A DNA stretch of 45,746 nucleotides from Treponema sp. (lineage in GTDB: Bacteria > Spirochaetota > Spirochaetia > Treponematales > Breznakiellaceae), in assembly GCA_031265435.1 (NCBI GenBank), contig JAISCR010000027.1, positions 1 through 45,746 of the forward strand, read 5' to 3'. A program made the position numbers and the translations under genes. Below are positions 7,944 to 16,627 of this stretch, piece after piece; positions within the stretch are counted from its first letter, which is position 1, and each line of letters opens with the position of its first letter. Below the pieces are notes generated by a model that worked only from the letters and a program-made list of their open reading frames with translations, searched no databases and had not been told where the DNA came from.

Positions 7944-9020
7944 TCAACCGGACCCAAGGCCGCCGGCGTGAGAAGGCCGTCGAGGTTCGCCTTCTGAAAG
8001 TTCCTCCAGAAGCTGCGCCCGCTCTCCGATCCGCTTTGACCGGAAGTAGTTGGTAATGGTCTCGTAGACAACACAGGCCGCCAAAACCAAGCCGTTGAAG
8101 AGTATCTGTACCTCGTATTTACCGGAAAGGGAAGTGAGCACATTGGACATGACCATGAGGCCGTATACCGAAGCGTAGGTATTCCACACGCTGCCTTTTC
8201 CGCCCGAAGTGGCGGTTCCTCCGATGATCGTTGCCGCCAGGGCAACAAGGAGGGGAGAGATACCCTTTTCCCCGAGGTTTGGCAGGGCGGAACTCTGGCA
8301 GATGGCGAAGACGGCTCCGCCTATGGCACAGGCCAGCCCCGAAAGAGCAAAGACCGAAATGGTCATGGCATCCCGCTTGATTCCCGCAAGCCATGCCGAT
8401 TCTTCGTTACCGCCTATGAGGTAGATGTTGCGCCCCCACCGGGTATTCCGCATCAGGAAGGCTACGACGATGACAAACAGGAGCACGAACACAACTTTGG
8501 GTGACAGGGGCAAAAAGCCAAGCTTCATATTGAGGAAGTCGGCAAAGGCAAAGTCCCCCTTGTCTCCGATTTCCGCGCCCCCGCAGTAAATGTACATGGC
8601 TCCCCGGAGCACAAACTGCATACCCAAAGTGGTGATAAAGGAATGTATCTTCGCCTTACTCACCAGGATACCGTTGAGGAAGCCCACGAACAGACCGGCT
8701 ATGACAGCCACGGTAATCGAAAAGGCCCAGCCCCTGCCGGACAGGGTGTGCATACCCATGGTGAGAACAGCCCCCATATTTGCCATTGCCCCGACGGAAA
8801 GATCCATGTGGCCTGCCACCATGCAGATGGTAAAGCCCAGGCCCAGCATCGCGTAGAGCACCGTACTGTCGAAGATACCTTTCATGTTAAAGGCTGAAAA
8901 GAAATTCCTTACGAAGATGCCCATGATCATCATGATCAGGATAAGCAGATAAAAACGGTAACTGTTGATAGTCTTGCCCAGGCTGCTGTTTTGGCCGGCG
9001 ACCGGTTTTTTTGTGTCCAT
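7944..9020 (-). CDS. CUT2 sugar ABC transporter permease (RbsC-like), subunit 2
   Basis: 358 aa from ATG at 9020, chosen because GGGAGGG stands 6 nt upstream. Polytopic inner-membrane protein of the RbsC/AraH/XylH type: about 8-10 hydrophobic segments, the family GHMDLSVGAMANMGAVLTMG segment, FLNGILVSKAKIHSFITTLGMQFVLRG split across helices, and LVALAATIIGGTATSGGKGS near the C-terminus. It forms the membrane channel with the other permease gene, whose stop lies 1 nt upstream of this start. The C-terminal cytoplasmic tail (about 35 residues, charged) is longer than usual. Two different permease genes imply a heterodimer, as in galactofuranose-type (YtfT/YjfF) importers; that parallel is by organisation, not proof of substrate. 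Confidence 0.9.
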   Translation of the reverse strand: MDTKKPVAGQNSSLGKTINSYRFYLLILIMMIMGIFVRNFFSAFNMKGIFDSTVLYAMLGLGFTICMVAGHMDLSVGAMANMGAVLTMGMHTLSGRGWAFSITVAVIAGLFVGFLNGILVSKAKIHSFITTLGMQFVLRGAMYIYCGGAEIGDKGDFAFADFLNMKLGFLPLSPKVVFVLLFVIVVAFLMRNTRWGRNIYLIGGNEESAWLAGIKRDAMTISVFALSGLACAIGGAVFAICQSSALPNLGEKGISPLLVALAATIIGGTATSGGKGSVWNTYASVYGLMVMSNVLTSLSGKYEVQILFNGLVLAACVVYETITNYFRSKRIGERAQLLEELSEGEPRRPSHAGGLGSG

Positions 9021-9021
9021 T

Positions 9022-10041
9022 TTATTCCCTCCCCAACCTGCGGGAAGAATTGGTGTTGAGCCACACAATGAAGAGGAACACCAGTCCCTGTATAAGCCAT
9101 TGATTAAAGGTAGGTATGCCGATGAGGTTCATGATGTTGCTGAGTATCCCGATGGTTATGACACCGCCGAATACACCCACCATGGTACCTCTGCCGCCCG
9201 CCAGGGTCATGCCTCCAAGGAGCACACTGGTAACCGCTCTGAAGTCGTACCCGTCGCCGGTATAGTAAGCCCCGGTCTTTGCCACCGACGCAAGGAAGAT
9301 ACCCGCAATGGAACAACAGATCGCGTTTATCACATAGACCAGCACGATAGATTGCACCACATTGATCCCCGAAAGCCGGGCCACCTCGTAACCGGAACCC
9401 GCCACCTTGAGCTGGCTCCCGTACTTTGTTCCGGTTAAAATAAAGTGACCGATGATGAACATGATCACCATGACAATAACCATGATGGGAATGCCCAAAA
9501 AGGATGATCGTGAAATGGCGTTGAAGGTTTCCACAGCCTTCAGGTTGTTTTTGGCAATCATGTCCGGGTATATCTGGGTTCCGCTCCAAATCCAGCGCAC
9601 AATACCGCTCATCACGAAGTTGAAGGCCATGGTCCAGATAATGGGATGGGCGCGGAATTTTCCCACCATGAGTCCGTTTATCATCCCCAGGAAGGCTCCG
9701 GCAACGACACCGAAAAAGACCGAAGGCCAGAAGCCCATCCAGAGGGTGGCAACCGCCACCATCCCGGAAAACGCTATGGTCATGGGAGCCGACATATCGG
9801 CATAATTGGCCGAATAGGTAACAAAGGACATACCCACCGAAACCATACCCAAAAGGGCTATGGCCTGGACAGTGGCCCGGATATTGCTCGCGGTAAAATA
9901 CTTGCCCGGCGCGACAAAGCCGCCGAGTATCAGGAGCACCGCGATAACCGCGTAAATACCCACCCGGTTGATGAAGAGGATAAAAGGATTCTGCTTTATC
10001 CTGCGGGAATCCGTTCCGCCCTGCTTTACAGCTGCACTCAT
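9022..10041 (-). CDS. CUT2 sugar ABC transporter permease (RbsC-like), subunit 1
   Basis: 339 aa; the ATG overlaps the ATPase stop (ATGA), indicating translational coupling. Multi-pass membrane protein with the RbsC-family core: FVTYSANYADMSAPMTIAFS, FLGMINGLMVGKFRAHPII, FNFVMSGIVRWIW, and late in the protein AVTSVLLGGMTLAGGRGTM. Its N-terminal 25 residues are cytoplasmic and basic. It pairs with the downstream permease to form the transport pore for the same ATPase. The two permeases are clearly paralogous but well diverged. Function as a carbohydrate importer subunit is secure at family level; substrate is not. Confidence 0.9.
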   Translation of the reverse strand: MSAAVKQGGTDSRRIKQNPFILFINRVGIYAVIAVLLILGGFVAPGKYFTASNIRATVQAIALLGMVSVGMSFVTYSANYADMSAPMTIAFSGMVAVATLWMGFWPSVFFGVVAGAFLGMINGLMVGKFRAHPIIWTMAFNFVMSGIVRWIWSGTQIYPDMIAKNNLKAVETFNAISRSSFLGIPIMVIVMVIMFIIGHFILTGTKYGSQLKVAGSGYEVARLSGINVVQSIVLVYVINAICCSIAGIFLASVAKTGAYYTGDGYDFRAVTSVLLGGMTLAGGRGTMVGVFGGVITIGILSNIMNLIGIPTFNQWLIQGLVFLFIVWLNTNSSRRLGRE

Positions 10042-11612
10042 TTGACAAATTCTCCCTTGCCGTTAGCCGCAAGAAGGAGCGAACTTTCGCTCATGTTTTT
10101 CCGGTCGATTTCACCGATGATGTGTCCCTGGCGCATGATCACCGCCCGGTCGCAGAGGCCCACCATTTCTGGCAGATCAGAAGTAAAGAGAATAACCGCA
10201 TTCCCTTTGGCTGCCAGTTCGGCAACAGCGTCGTGGATTATTTCCTTGGCGCCGATGTCGACGCCCCGGGTAGGCTCATCAAGAATCATCACCCTGGGCG
10301 CCGCGGCTATCCATTTTGCCATGAGCACCTTCTGCTGGTTGCCGCCGCTTAAATTCCGTACCGGCACATCTATGCCGGGTGTGTAGATTTTAAGTTTGTC
10401 GATGAGGCTTGTAACCACGCCGCGGTTTCTTCTCCCCGAATAGAGAACCCCTCTTGAAAGCCGGGGAATGATGCAGGCCAGACAGTTTTCCGCAACGCTG
10501 AGGGCCAGGGCGAGACCGTCGGTCTTGCGGCTTTCCGTGAGGTACGCGATACCTTTATCGATGGCCTCGCTCATGCTGCGGATTTTGAGTTTTTCCCCAA
10601 AGAGGTAGATATCTCCGCCGTCCAGCGGATCTATACCCATGACGGATCGTGCAAGCTCGGTACGTCCCGCCCCCGCAAGACCGCAGATCCCGAGGATTTC
10701 CCCGGCATGGACATCGAAGCTCACATCATGGAAGAAGCCGTAACGGCTCACCTTGTCCAGGCGGAAGGCTTCTTCGCCGATTTTAGACTCCCGTTTCGAA
10801 TAGAATTCGTCGATGGAACGTCCCACCATGAGTTCGACAATCTCTTCGCTTGAGACGTCTCCAATGTCGCAGGTTTTGACATGCCTGCCGTCCCGCATCA
10901 CCGTGATCCTGTCGGCAATCTCGAAGATCTCCTGGAGATGGTGGCTTATGTACGCGATGGCGATCCCCTGGTTTCTAAGCTGCCTGATAATTTCAAAAAG
11001 TCTGGAAACTTCGGCGCTTGAAAGGGCCGAAGTGGGCTCGTCCATAACGAGAACGAAGGGATTGGAACCCAGAACTTTGGCAATTTCCACAAGCTGGGCC
11101 TCGTGCTGGGAGATTTCCGAAATGGGGCGGTGTATATCGAGATCTTCAAGGCCGACCCTGGCGAGGAGGGCCCTGGAATCCCGTTCCACCGCCTTCCAGT
11201 CGACAAAAGGAATTCCCCTTTTTGGGGGAAGCCTCCCCGCAAGGAGATTCTCGGCAATGGAAATAGGACGGGCAAGGCTAAGTTCCTGGTAGATCATGCC
11301 GATACCGTATTCCTTGGCCGCCGAAGGACTGTGCAGACTGATCGGTTTCCCGTTCATCAGCACCTCTCCTGAGTAATCCGTAAAAGAACCGGCCATGATC
11401 TTCATCAATGTGGATTTACCGGCCCCGTTCTCGCCGACCAGGGCATGAACTTCACCGGGCTTTACGCCAAAACTGACATCATCAACCGCCAAAGTCCCGG
11501 GAAAGGATTTTGAAACATTTTTCATTTCGAGGGCAAATTCCAAAGATTCGCCGGGAAACTTCGTTTTCCGTTCGACTGAATTTTTAAGGTCGGCGTTCAC
11601 TTTACCATCCAT
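10038..11612 (-). CDS. CUT2 sugar ABC transporter ATPase (RbsA/MglA-like, double cassette)
   Basis: 524 aa with two nucleotide-binding cassettes. The first has Walker A GENGAGKST (about residue 60) and Walker B VLVMDEPTSAL. The second has the degenerate Walker A typical of RbsA (GLAGAGRTE), signature LSGGNQQK and Walker B MILDEPTRGVD. It powers sugar import through the two downstream permeases. It is the first gene of an eight-gene - strand operon. Start choice is uncertain: the ATG at 11612 has AAGGGG directly adjacent, closer than ideal, and a GTG four codons in is possible. The N-terminal ~25 residues before LEFALEMKNVSKSF are not conserved. It is divergent from the LacI-SBP fusion gene, which probably controls this operon. 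Confidence 0.92.
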   Translation of the reverse strand: MDGKVNADLKNSVERKTKFPGESLEFALEMKNVSKSFPGTLAVDDVSFGVKPGEVHALVGENGAGKSTLMKIMAGSFTDYSGEVLMNGKPISLHSPSAAKEYGIGMIYQELSLARPISIAENLLAGRLPPKRGIPFVDWKAVERDSRALLARVGLEDLDIHRPISEISQHEAQLVEIAKVLGSNPFVLVMDEPTSALSSAEVSRLFEIIRQLRNQGIAIAYISHHLQEIFEIADRITVMRDGRHVKTCDIGDVSSEEIVELMVGRSIDEFYSKRESKIGEEAFRLDKVSRYGFFHDVSFDVHAGEILGICGLAGAGRTELARSVMGIDPLDGGDIYLFGEKLKIRSMSEAIDKGIAYLTESRKTDGLALALSVAENCLACIIPRLSRGVLYSGRRNRGVVTSLIDKLKIYTPGIDVPVRNLSGGNQQKVLMAKWIAAAPRVMILDEPTRGVDIGAKEIIHDAVAELAAKGNAVILFTSDLPEMVGLCDRAVIMRQGHIIGEIDRKNMSESSLLLAANGKGEFVK

Positions 11613-11691
11613 CCCCTTATAAGAAGCCGTTCCAAAAAACCTGAGTCTTGAAACAAGCTCACAACACTATTTTTATTTATGCTCGTTATTG

Positions 11692-11697
11692 TATAAT
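11692..11697 (+). promoter_or_regulatory. Probable -10 box for the LacI-SBP regulator gene
   Basis: Perfect TATAAT in an AT-rich stretch of the divergent intergenic region. The matching -35 at 17 nt (ATTTTT) is poor, so activity may be weak or need a regulator. The predicted start near 11704 places the palindrome at 11746-11761 about 50 nt downstream, in the leader. Confidence 0.45.
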
Positions 11698-11745
11698 CGC
11701 TTCTTGAGAGCCGTCCATAAAAAAGCGGTTTTGGGGAGCAAAAAA

Positions 11746-11761
11746 ATCTAAACGTTTAGAT
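11746..11761. promoter_or_regulatory. Perfect 16-bp palindrome, probable LacI-type operator
   Basis: ATCTAAACGTTTAGAT, centred on a CG step as in LacI/GalR-family operators. It lies directly before the SD (GGAGG at 11764-11768) of the LacI-SBP fusion gene, so binding there would block that gene's transcription or translation start (autoregulation). It is 134 bp from the start of the divergent CUT2 operon. Assignment to this regulator is inference from family and position. Confidence 0.7.
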
Positions 11762-11772
11762 TCGGAGGAACC

Positions 11773-14040
11773 GTGGCGACTATTAAGGATGTAGCGCGGG
11801 AAGCGGGGCTCAGCACCGCCACCGTATCCTGTACCCTGAGCGGTAAAAAAAATGTTTCCCACAAGGCCCGGATAAAGATCCTTGCGGCCATCGAAAAACT
11901 TAACTATGTTCCCAACGAGAGCGCCCGAAAGCTCAGGCTCCAGACCAGCCGGGACATCGGCATCCTCCTTACCAGCATAGACGATCTCTACCACAGCGAA
12001 ATCTTCAAAGGGATCACCCAGGCGATTCAGGAACACAACTATTCAATTAATATCGGTTTTTCCAATAACCAGCCCCGGCTGGAGGAGAAAATTATAGACG
12101 GGTTCCTGTCCCGGAATTTTGCCGGGATCATCCTGATAAGCTGCCTGGCAAACAATTCGGCCTATATACGGAAGCTGCTCTCCCACGGCATCCCGGTAGT
12201 TTTTATAGAACGGCGGCCGAAGAAAAAAGACATTAATTTTGTGGGCATATCAAATAAAAAAACCATTACCTTTCTGGCGGAAAAGCTCTCTTCCGGCGGT
12301 TATAAAAACATCTGGCTCTTCTGCGGGAATCCGGGAATCTCAAGCGAGAGCGATTGTGTTACGGCATTTAAGGAATGGTGCCTGAAAAATCCGGTGCGGG
12401 GCCGGATCAACTACACCAACATGACCAGGGAAGACGCCTTCCGTGTCGCCCTTGCGGAATTTTCCGCCAAGCCCCGGCCGGAGGCGATCATCGCCACCTC
12501 GGGAAACATGGCTCAGGGGATTTTGGAAGCGGCCAAGGTGCTGGGAGTTTCCCTGGAAAAAAGCGCCCTTATCACCTTTTCGGAGGAAACCTGGATGGAC
12601 ACCCGGTATCTCCCCCAGATGATCCATACCTCGCGGCCCGCCTTCAAGCTGGGTTCCGGCGCGGCGTCCCTTTTGCTGCGGAACATCACCGCCGAAGGGA
12701 AAACAGAACGGAAGGAAACCATCCTGCTGGACGATAACATTCTCAATACCGGCATCACCATACCCCGCTATGACCCGGCAAAGAAAGAGAAGTCCCGGAA
12801 AATTCCGGAACTCCGTATCCTGATGCTGGACAGTTCATTTGCATCCGGCGCCATGGAGATACTTGCCCGGAAATTTCACAACGATCATGGCGTTGCCCTG
12901 ACAATCGAAAAGGAAACGCAGAACCGGCTGTTTAACCGAATAATAGAAGATTCCGAATTCGGCAAATCCCGCTACGATATCTACATGTTCGATATTCCCT
13001 GGCTCAATTTCCTTGCGCAGAATACCTGTCTGGAAGATATAAGCGATTTTATCAAAGCCAATAAAAATTATTTTAATTCGGTTTTAAAGGAAGTGCTCGA
13101 TAATTCCCTGTATCAGAACCGCTATTACAGCATCCCTTTTGCGGGAGGGGCGCAGTTAATGTTCTACCGTACAGATCTCTTTGAAGATCCAATCATATCG
13201 AAAGATTATTTCAATATCCATAAAACCAAACTGCGGCCCCCCAGAACCTGGCCGGAATTCAACGCCGTTTCCCGCTTCTTTACCCGGCGCTTCAATCCGT
13301 CCTCGCCGGTGGAATTCGGTACAAGCTGTGCGGGAATAATCGCGGAAGAACTGTGCCCGGAAATTTACGCCCGTATCTGGGGTTTCGGCGACCGCTTCTT
13401 CGGCAGGAACAACCTTCCCCAATTCTATTCGGAGAGCAATGTCCGGGCCTTTGAAAACCTTATGGAACTTCAGAACTATACTCCGGGCCCGATTTTTTCT
13501 ACCAGCTGTATGGACGCTGTCAGGGATTTCTACAGCGGAAAAACCGCCATGTTAATCACCTACACCGAATATGCGTCGAAAATAATGGACGCCATCAACC
13601 GGAACATCTTCGGCAAGCTGGACTTTACCTTTATACCGGGCATGGCGCCGATTTCGGTAGGCTGGAATCTGGGGATCAATATTTTTTCAAAGAAAACCGA
13701 AATAGCCTACCGGTTTTTCAAATGGCTCTACCGGAAGGATGTAAATTATTACCTTACGATTCTGGACGGCCAGTCAACTTCGATTTATCCTTTCCAGAAC
13801 AACGAACTATTGAAACTCTACCCCTGGATGCAGATCACCCTCGACAATCTCAAATATGCCCGGAAACGAAACCCCCGCACCAAAAATTCCATCGTCATTC
13901 CCTGGAACAAAATTGAAGACATCGTCTACCTGAATACCGGACGCATGTTTGAAGGGAAACCGGCAGCGGACTGTTTAAAAGCCATTGACGAAGCGATTAC
14001 CGGCCTTATGGATGTTTACGGTCACTTTTATCGGGACTAA
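11773..14040 (+). CDS. LacI-type repressor fused to a family 1 solute-binding (MalE-like) domain
   Basis: 755 aa, GTG start with GGAGG 4 nt before it; about 420 aa longer than an ordinary LacI protein (~335). Residues 1-55 are a LacI helix-turn-helix and hinge (ATIKDVAREAGLSTATVSC, NYVPNESARKLR). About 60-335 form the type I periplasmic-binding-like sensor (GIILISCL, IIATSGNMAQGILEAA, ALITFSEETW). About 345-750 are a type II extracellular solute-binding domain (LRILMLDSSFASGAMEILA, YDIYMFDIPWLNFLA, YYSIPFAGGAQLMFYRTDLF, PRTWPEFN, GKTAMLITYTEYASKIMDAI). There is no signal peptide or membrane segment, so the MalE-like part must act in the cytoplasm as a second ligand sensor. It probably represses or activates the divergent CUT2/UroD operon and itself. 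The reading frame is continuous, so the fusion looks genuine. Confidence 0.85.
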   Translation: MATIKDVAREAGLSTATVSCTLSGKKNVSHKARIKILAAIEKLNYVPNESARKLRLQTSRDIGILLTSIDDLYHSEIFKGITQAIQEHNYSINIGFSNNQPRLEEKIIDGFLSRNFAGIILISCLANNSAYIRKLLSHGIPVVFIERRPKKKDINFVGISNKKTITFLAEKLSSGGYKNIWLFCGNPGISSESDCVTAFKEWCLKNPVRGRINYTNMTREDAFRVALAEFSAKPRPEAIIATSGNMAQGILEAAKVLGVSLEKSALITFSEETWMDTRYLPQMIHTSRPAFKLGSGAASLLLRNITAEGKTERKETILLDDNILNTGITIPRYDPAKKEKSRKIPELRILMLDSSFASGAMEILARKFHNDHGVALTIEKETQNRLFNRIIEDSEFGKSRYDIYMFDIPWLNFLAQNTCLEDISDFIKANKNYFNSVLKEVLDNSLYQNRYYSIPFAGGAQLMFYRTDLFEDPIISKDYFNIHKTKLRPPRTWPEFNAVSRFFTRRFNPSSPVEFGTSCAGIIAEELCPEIYARIWGFGDRFFGRNNLPQFYSESNVRAFENLMELQNYTPGPIFSTSCMDAVRDFYSGKTAMLITYTEYASKIMDAINRNIFGKLDFTFIPGMAPISVGWNLGINIFSKKTEIAYRFFKWLYRKDVNYYLTILDGQSTSIYPFQNNELLKLYPWMQITLDNLKYARKRNPRTKNSIVIPWNKIEDIVYLNTGRMFEGKPAADCLKAIDEAITGLMDVYGHFYRD

Positions 14041-14089
14041 TTTTGGAACATGCTTATGATTATGGCGGGTATTGCATTATAGTATATGT

Positions 14090-14677
14090 ATGGAATCGAT
14101 CATTTTAGCTTCCGGTTCTCTTCGAAGACAGGAGTATTTCAAGCTTTTGGGCTTGCCCTTCAGCGTCATGCCTCCCCTGATTGACGAGGATCTGAATCGG
14201 CACCTGCCGCCCCGGCAACTGACCGGGGAACTGGCGGTAAAAAAAGTCCAAAAAATCGCCGGACTCATGAAGGGAATCACCCCTCACTGGATCTGCGGCG
14301 CGGACACTATCATCTCGGTAGACGGAGACATTTTCGGCAAGCCGAAAGACAGGGACGATGCCAAGAGGATGCTCACCCGGCTGCAGGGGCGGGAACATGA
14401 GGTTATCACCGGAATAGCCCTCTATAACGGCCGTAAACAGTCGGTGGATTGCCGTTCCGTAGTGAGTACCGTTACCTTTGTCCCGGTACCGGAAGCGGAG
14501 ATTGAGTGGTATCTCGATACCGGAGAATGGCAGGGCGCCGCGGGAGCCTACAGGATACAGGGATTGGCGGCCTGCTTCGTTGCGGGGATAAAAGGCTCCC
14601 CCAGCGCCATTGCGGGCTTGCCAATGCACGAATTTTATGTCATGCTGAAGGAAAATGGATACAACTATGGCGGTTAA
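14090..14677 (+). CDS. maf: Maf-like nucleoside triphosphate pyrophosphatase
   Basis: 195 aa from the ATG at 14090. A TTG six codons upstream is also open, but MESIILASGS matches the normal family start. Motifs: ASGSLRRQEYFKLLG (substrate-binding loop), GADTIISVDGDIFGKP (catalytic Asp), the block DDAKRMLTRLQGREHEVITG, and EWQGAAGAYRIQG. Maf proteins hydrolyse non-canonical or modified nucleoside triphosphates (house-cleaning, linked to division arrest). No strong SD is visible. It is followed by the rpsB operon after 172 bp. No oddities in the coding region. Confidence 0.9.
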   Translation: MESIILASGSLRRQEYFKLLGLPFSVMPPLIDEDLNRHLPPRQLTGELAVKKVQKIAGLMKGITPHWICGADTIISVDGDIFGKPKDRDDAKRMLTRLQGREHEVITGIALYNGRKQSVDCRSVVSTVTFVPVPEAEIEWYLDTGEWQGAAGAYRIQGLAACFVAGIKGSPSAIAGLPMHEFYVMLKENGYNYGG

Positions 14678-14760
14678 TCCGCTTTAGAGGTACTGTTTAT
14701 ACGGTAAGGAGACCTGAGCCTGAGCTCCGGCTTTTGGCTTTTGTTTTTACCGATTTTCCG

Positions 14761-14792
14761 CCGGTTAGGCTGCTTGAGCGGCCGAAAACCGG
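14761..14792 (+). promoter_or_regulatory. Nested hairpin in the rpsB leader
   Basis: In the 172-bp region between maf and rpsB, an outer 6-bp stem (CCGGTT 14761-14766 with AACCGG 14787-14792) encloses a 6-bp inner stem (GGCTGC 14768-14773 with GCGGCC 14778-14783, one G-U pair) capped by TTGA. It ends 57 nt before the TTG start of rpsB. Upstream is a U-rich stretch (about 14730-14748) that could end maf transcription. It may be an S2 autoregulatory leader or attenuator; this is inference. No convincing promoter was identified. Confidence 0.45.
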
Positions 14793-14849
14793 TGAGATAC
14801 AGGGAAGGTGGGGGTTTTTCAGAGTGAAAAACTCCGTGAGGAGGATGCT

Positions 14850-15746
14850 TTGGCAGTAGTTACCATGAAAAGCCTGCTGGAATCGGGGGTTCACTTCGGC
14901 CATCAGGTAAAGCGCTGGGATCCGCGGATGAAGAAATACATCTTTGCGGAACGGAATGGGATCCATATCATTGATCTCCAGAAAACGATTCAGGCAATCA
15001 AGGATGCCTACGATGCGGTACGCAAAACCGTAGCTTCAGGCAAAACGGTGCTTTTTGTAGGCACCAAAAAACAGGCCCAGCAGGCTATCCAGAAGGAAGC
15101 GGAACGCTGCGGCATGTTCCATGTGAACAATCGCTGGCTGGGCGGCATGCTCACCAACTTCGTCACTATCAAAAAATCCCTGCTCCGTCTCAAGAAACTT
15201 GAAAAAATGGAAGTAGACGGCACCTTCGAAAATCTCACAAAGAAGGAAATTGCCGCTTTGGGCAAGGAACGGATCAAGCTCCAGAAGAACCTGGGGGGCA
15301 TCAAGGAGATGAAGGATCCTCCGGGAATCCTCTTCATCATTGATACCAGAAAAGAGGCTATTGCCGTGGCCGAAGCCCAGCGCATGGGGATTCCCATTGT
15401 GGCTGTGGTGGATACCAACTGCAACCCCGAAGGAATAGATTATCCGATCCCCGGAAACGATGATGCGATCCGGGCAATTACCCTCTTTACCCAGATTGTC
15501 GCCAATGCGGTGGTAGAGGCGGATAACGAGGTGGGGCTCAAGATCATTGAGACTCTTGGGGATGAAGACGAGGAAATGGAAAATGTCATAACCGACGTAT
15601 CTATAAAGGAAGAGGATCGGGAAGTTGATATTGAATCCTATGCCACCGAAGAAAGCTCCGCGGCTAAAGCGGAAGTGCCGGGAACCCCAAGCGAAGAGGA
15701 AGATGAACTGCCGGTGAATGTTGACAAGGTTTACGGCGAGGAATGA
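14850..15746 (+). CDS. rpsB: 30S ribosomal protein S2
   Basis: 298 aa from a TTG start at 14850, chosen because GAGGAGG ends 5 nt upstream and the product then starts [19 protein letters not shown], the normal S2 beginning. Conserved landmarks: [79 protein letters not shown]2 binds the 30S head-body junction and is needed for S1 recruitment. The last ~55 residues form an acidic tail rich in Glu and Asp, longer than the core family. First gene of rpsB-tsf-frr-uppS-cdsA-dxr-rseP. Confidence 0.97.
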   Translation: MAVVTMKSLLESGVHFGHQVKRWDPRMKKYIFAERNGIHIIDLQKTIQAIKDAYDAVRKTVASGKTVLFVGTKKQAQQAIQKEAERCGMFHVNNRWLGGMLTNFVTIKKSLLRLKKLEKMEVDGTFENLTKKEIAALGKERIKLQKNLGGIKEMKDPPGILFIIDTRKEAIAVAEAQRMGIPIVAVVDTNCNPEGIDYPIPGNDDAIRAITLFTQIVANAVVEADNEVGLKIIETLGDEDEEMENVITDVSIKEEDREVDIESYATEESSAAKAEVPGTPSEEEDELPVNVDKVYGEE

Positions 15747-15775
15747 TAAAACCACATATAAGGAGCGAGCATTAA

Positions 15776-16627
15776 ATGGCCGAGATTAGCGCTGCGGATG
15801 TAAAAAAACTCCGGGAAAAAACCGGAGCGGGAATGATGGAATGCAAGAACGCACTGGTTTCCTGTGAGGGAAATTTTGAAAAAGCGGAAAAACTTCTGAA
15901 GGAAAAGGGTCTGGCCGCGATAGGCAAACGGGCCGACAGGGCCACCAATGAGGGCAAGGTCACCATCAAGATCAGGGGAGATACCGCCGTTCTTGTGGAA
16001 CTGGCAAGCGAGACCGACTTTGTGGCCCGGAATCCCGAATTCATTGCTCTGGGCGAGGCGATTGCCACAGCGGCTCTGGATAAGGGCTTAAGCGAACCCA
16101 CCGATGAACTCAAGGCCATGGTTACCGATCTTGCAACCAAGATTCGGGAAAACATGAGCTTCAAACGGATAAAAACCATTAAAGCCGGCCCCAACGAATA
16201 CCTCACGTCCTACAACCACAATGACGGTAACATCGGTGTCGTGGTAAAGGCAGGGGCCGAAAAACCGGGGGTTTTTGACAGCCAGGAGGTAAAGGATTTT
16301 GTATTTACCCTTGCCCTTCACATTGCCGCATTCAATCCTCTTACGCTGGATCAGTCAAAGATCGATCCGGCATACATCAAGGAACAGGAAGAGATCTTTG
16401 CCAAACAGATGGAGAAGGATGAAAAGAACAAAGATAAGCCCGCGCATATTCTGGAGAATATCCTCAAAGGCAAGGTTAAAAAGCACCTTCAGGATATCTG
16501 TCTTCTCGATCAGGACTATGTAAAGGATCCCTCGATAAAGGTTTCCCAGGCTCTTGCCGACTTCAACAAGAGAACCGGGGCCGGTATTTCGGTTAAAGAG
16601 TATGTGTATTTCAGGGTAGGTGAATGA
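15776..16627 (+). CDS. tsf: Translation elongation factor Ts
   Basis: 283 aa, ATG with AAGGAG about 10 nt upstream, 29 nt after rpsB. N-terminal UBA-like domain with VKKLREKTGAGMMECKNAL; the EF-Tu contact motif TDFVARNPEF is at about residues 80-90; C-terminal half carries the coiled-coil and dimerisation region. It catalyses GDP release from EF-Tu. Its stop overlaps the frr start by 4 nt, so the two are translationally coupled. Length and motifs are normal for the family. Confidence 0.97.
   Translation: MAEISAADVKKLREKTGAGMMECKNALVSCEGNFEKAEKLLKEKGLAAIGKRADRATNEGKVTIKIRGDTAVLVELASETDFVARNPEFIALGEAIATAALDKGLSEPTDELKAMVTDLATKIRENMSFKRIKTIKAGPNEYLTSYNHNDGNIGVVVKAGAEKPGVFDSQEVKDFVFTLALHIAAFNPLTLDQSKIDPAYIKEQEEIFAKQMEKDEKNKDKPAHILENILKGKVKKHLQDICLLDQDYVKDPSIKVSQALADFNKRTGAGISVKEYVYFRVGE

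Noticed and set aside
7853-8248. Open frame overlapping the second permease end
   Set aside because: Overlaps a well-conserved permease C-terminus in another frame; low-complexity translation.
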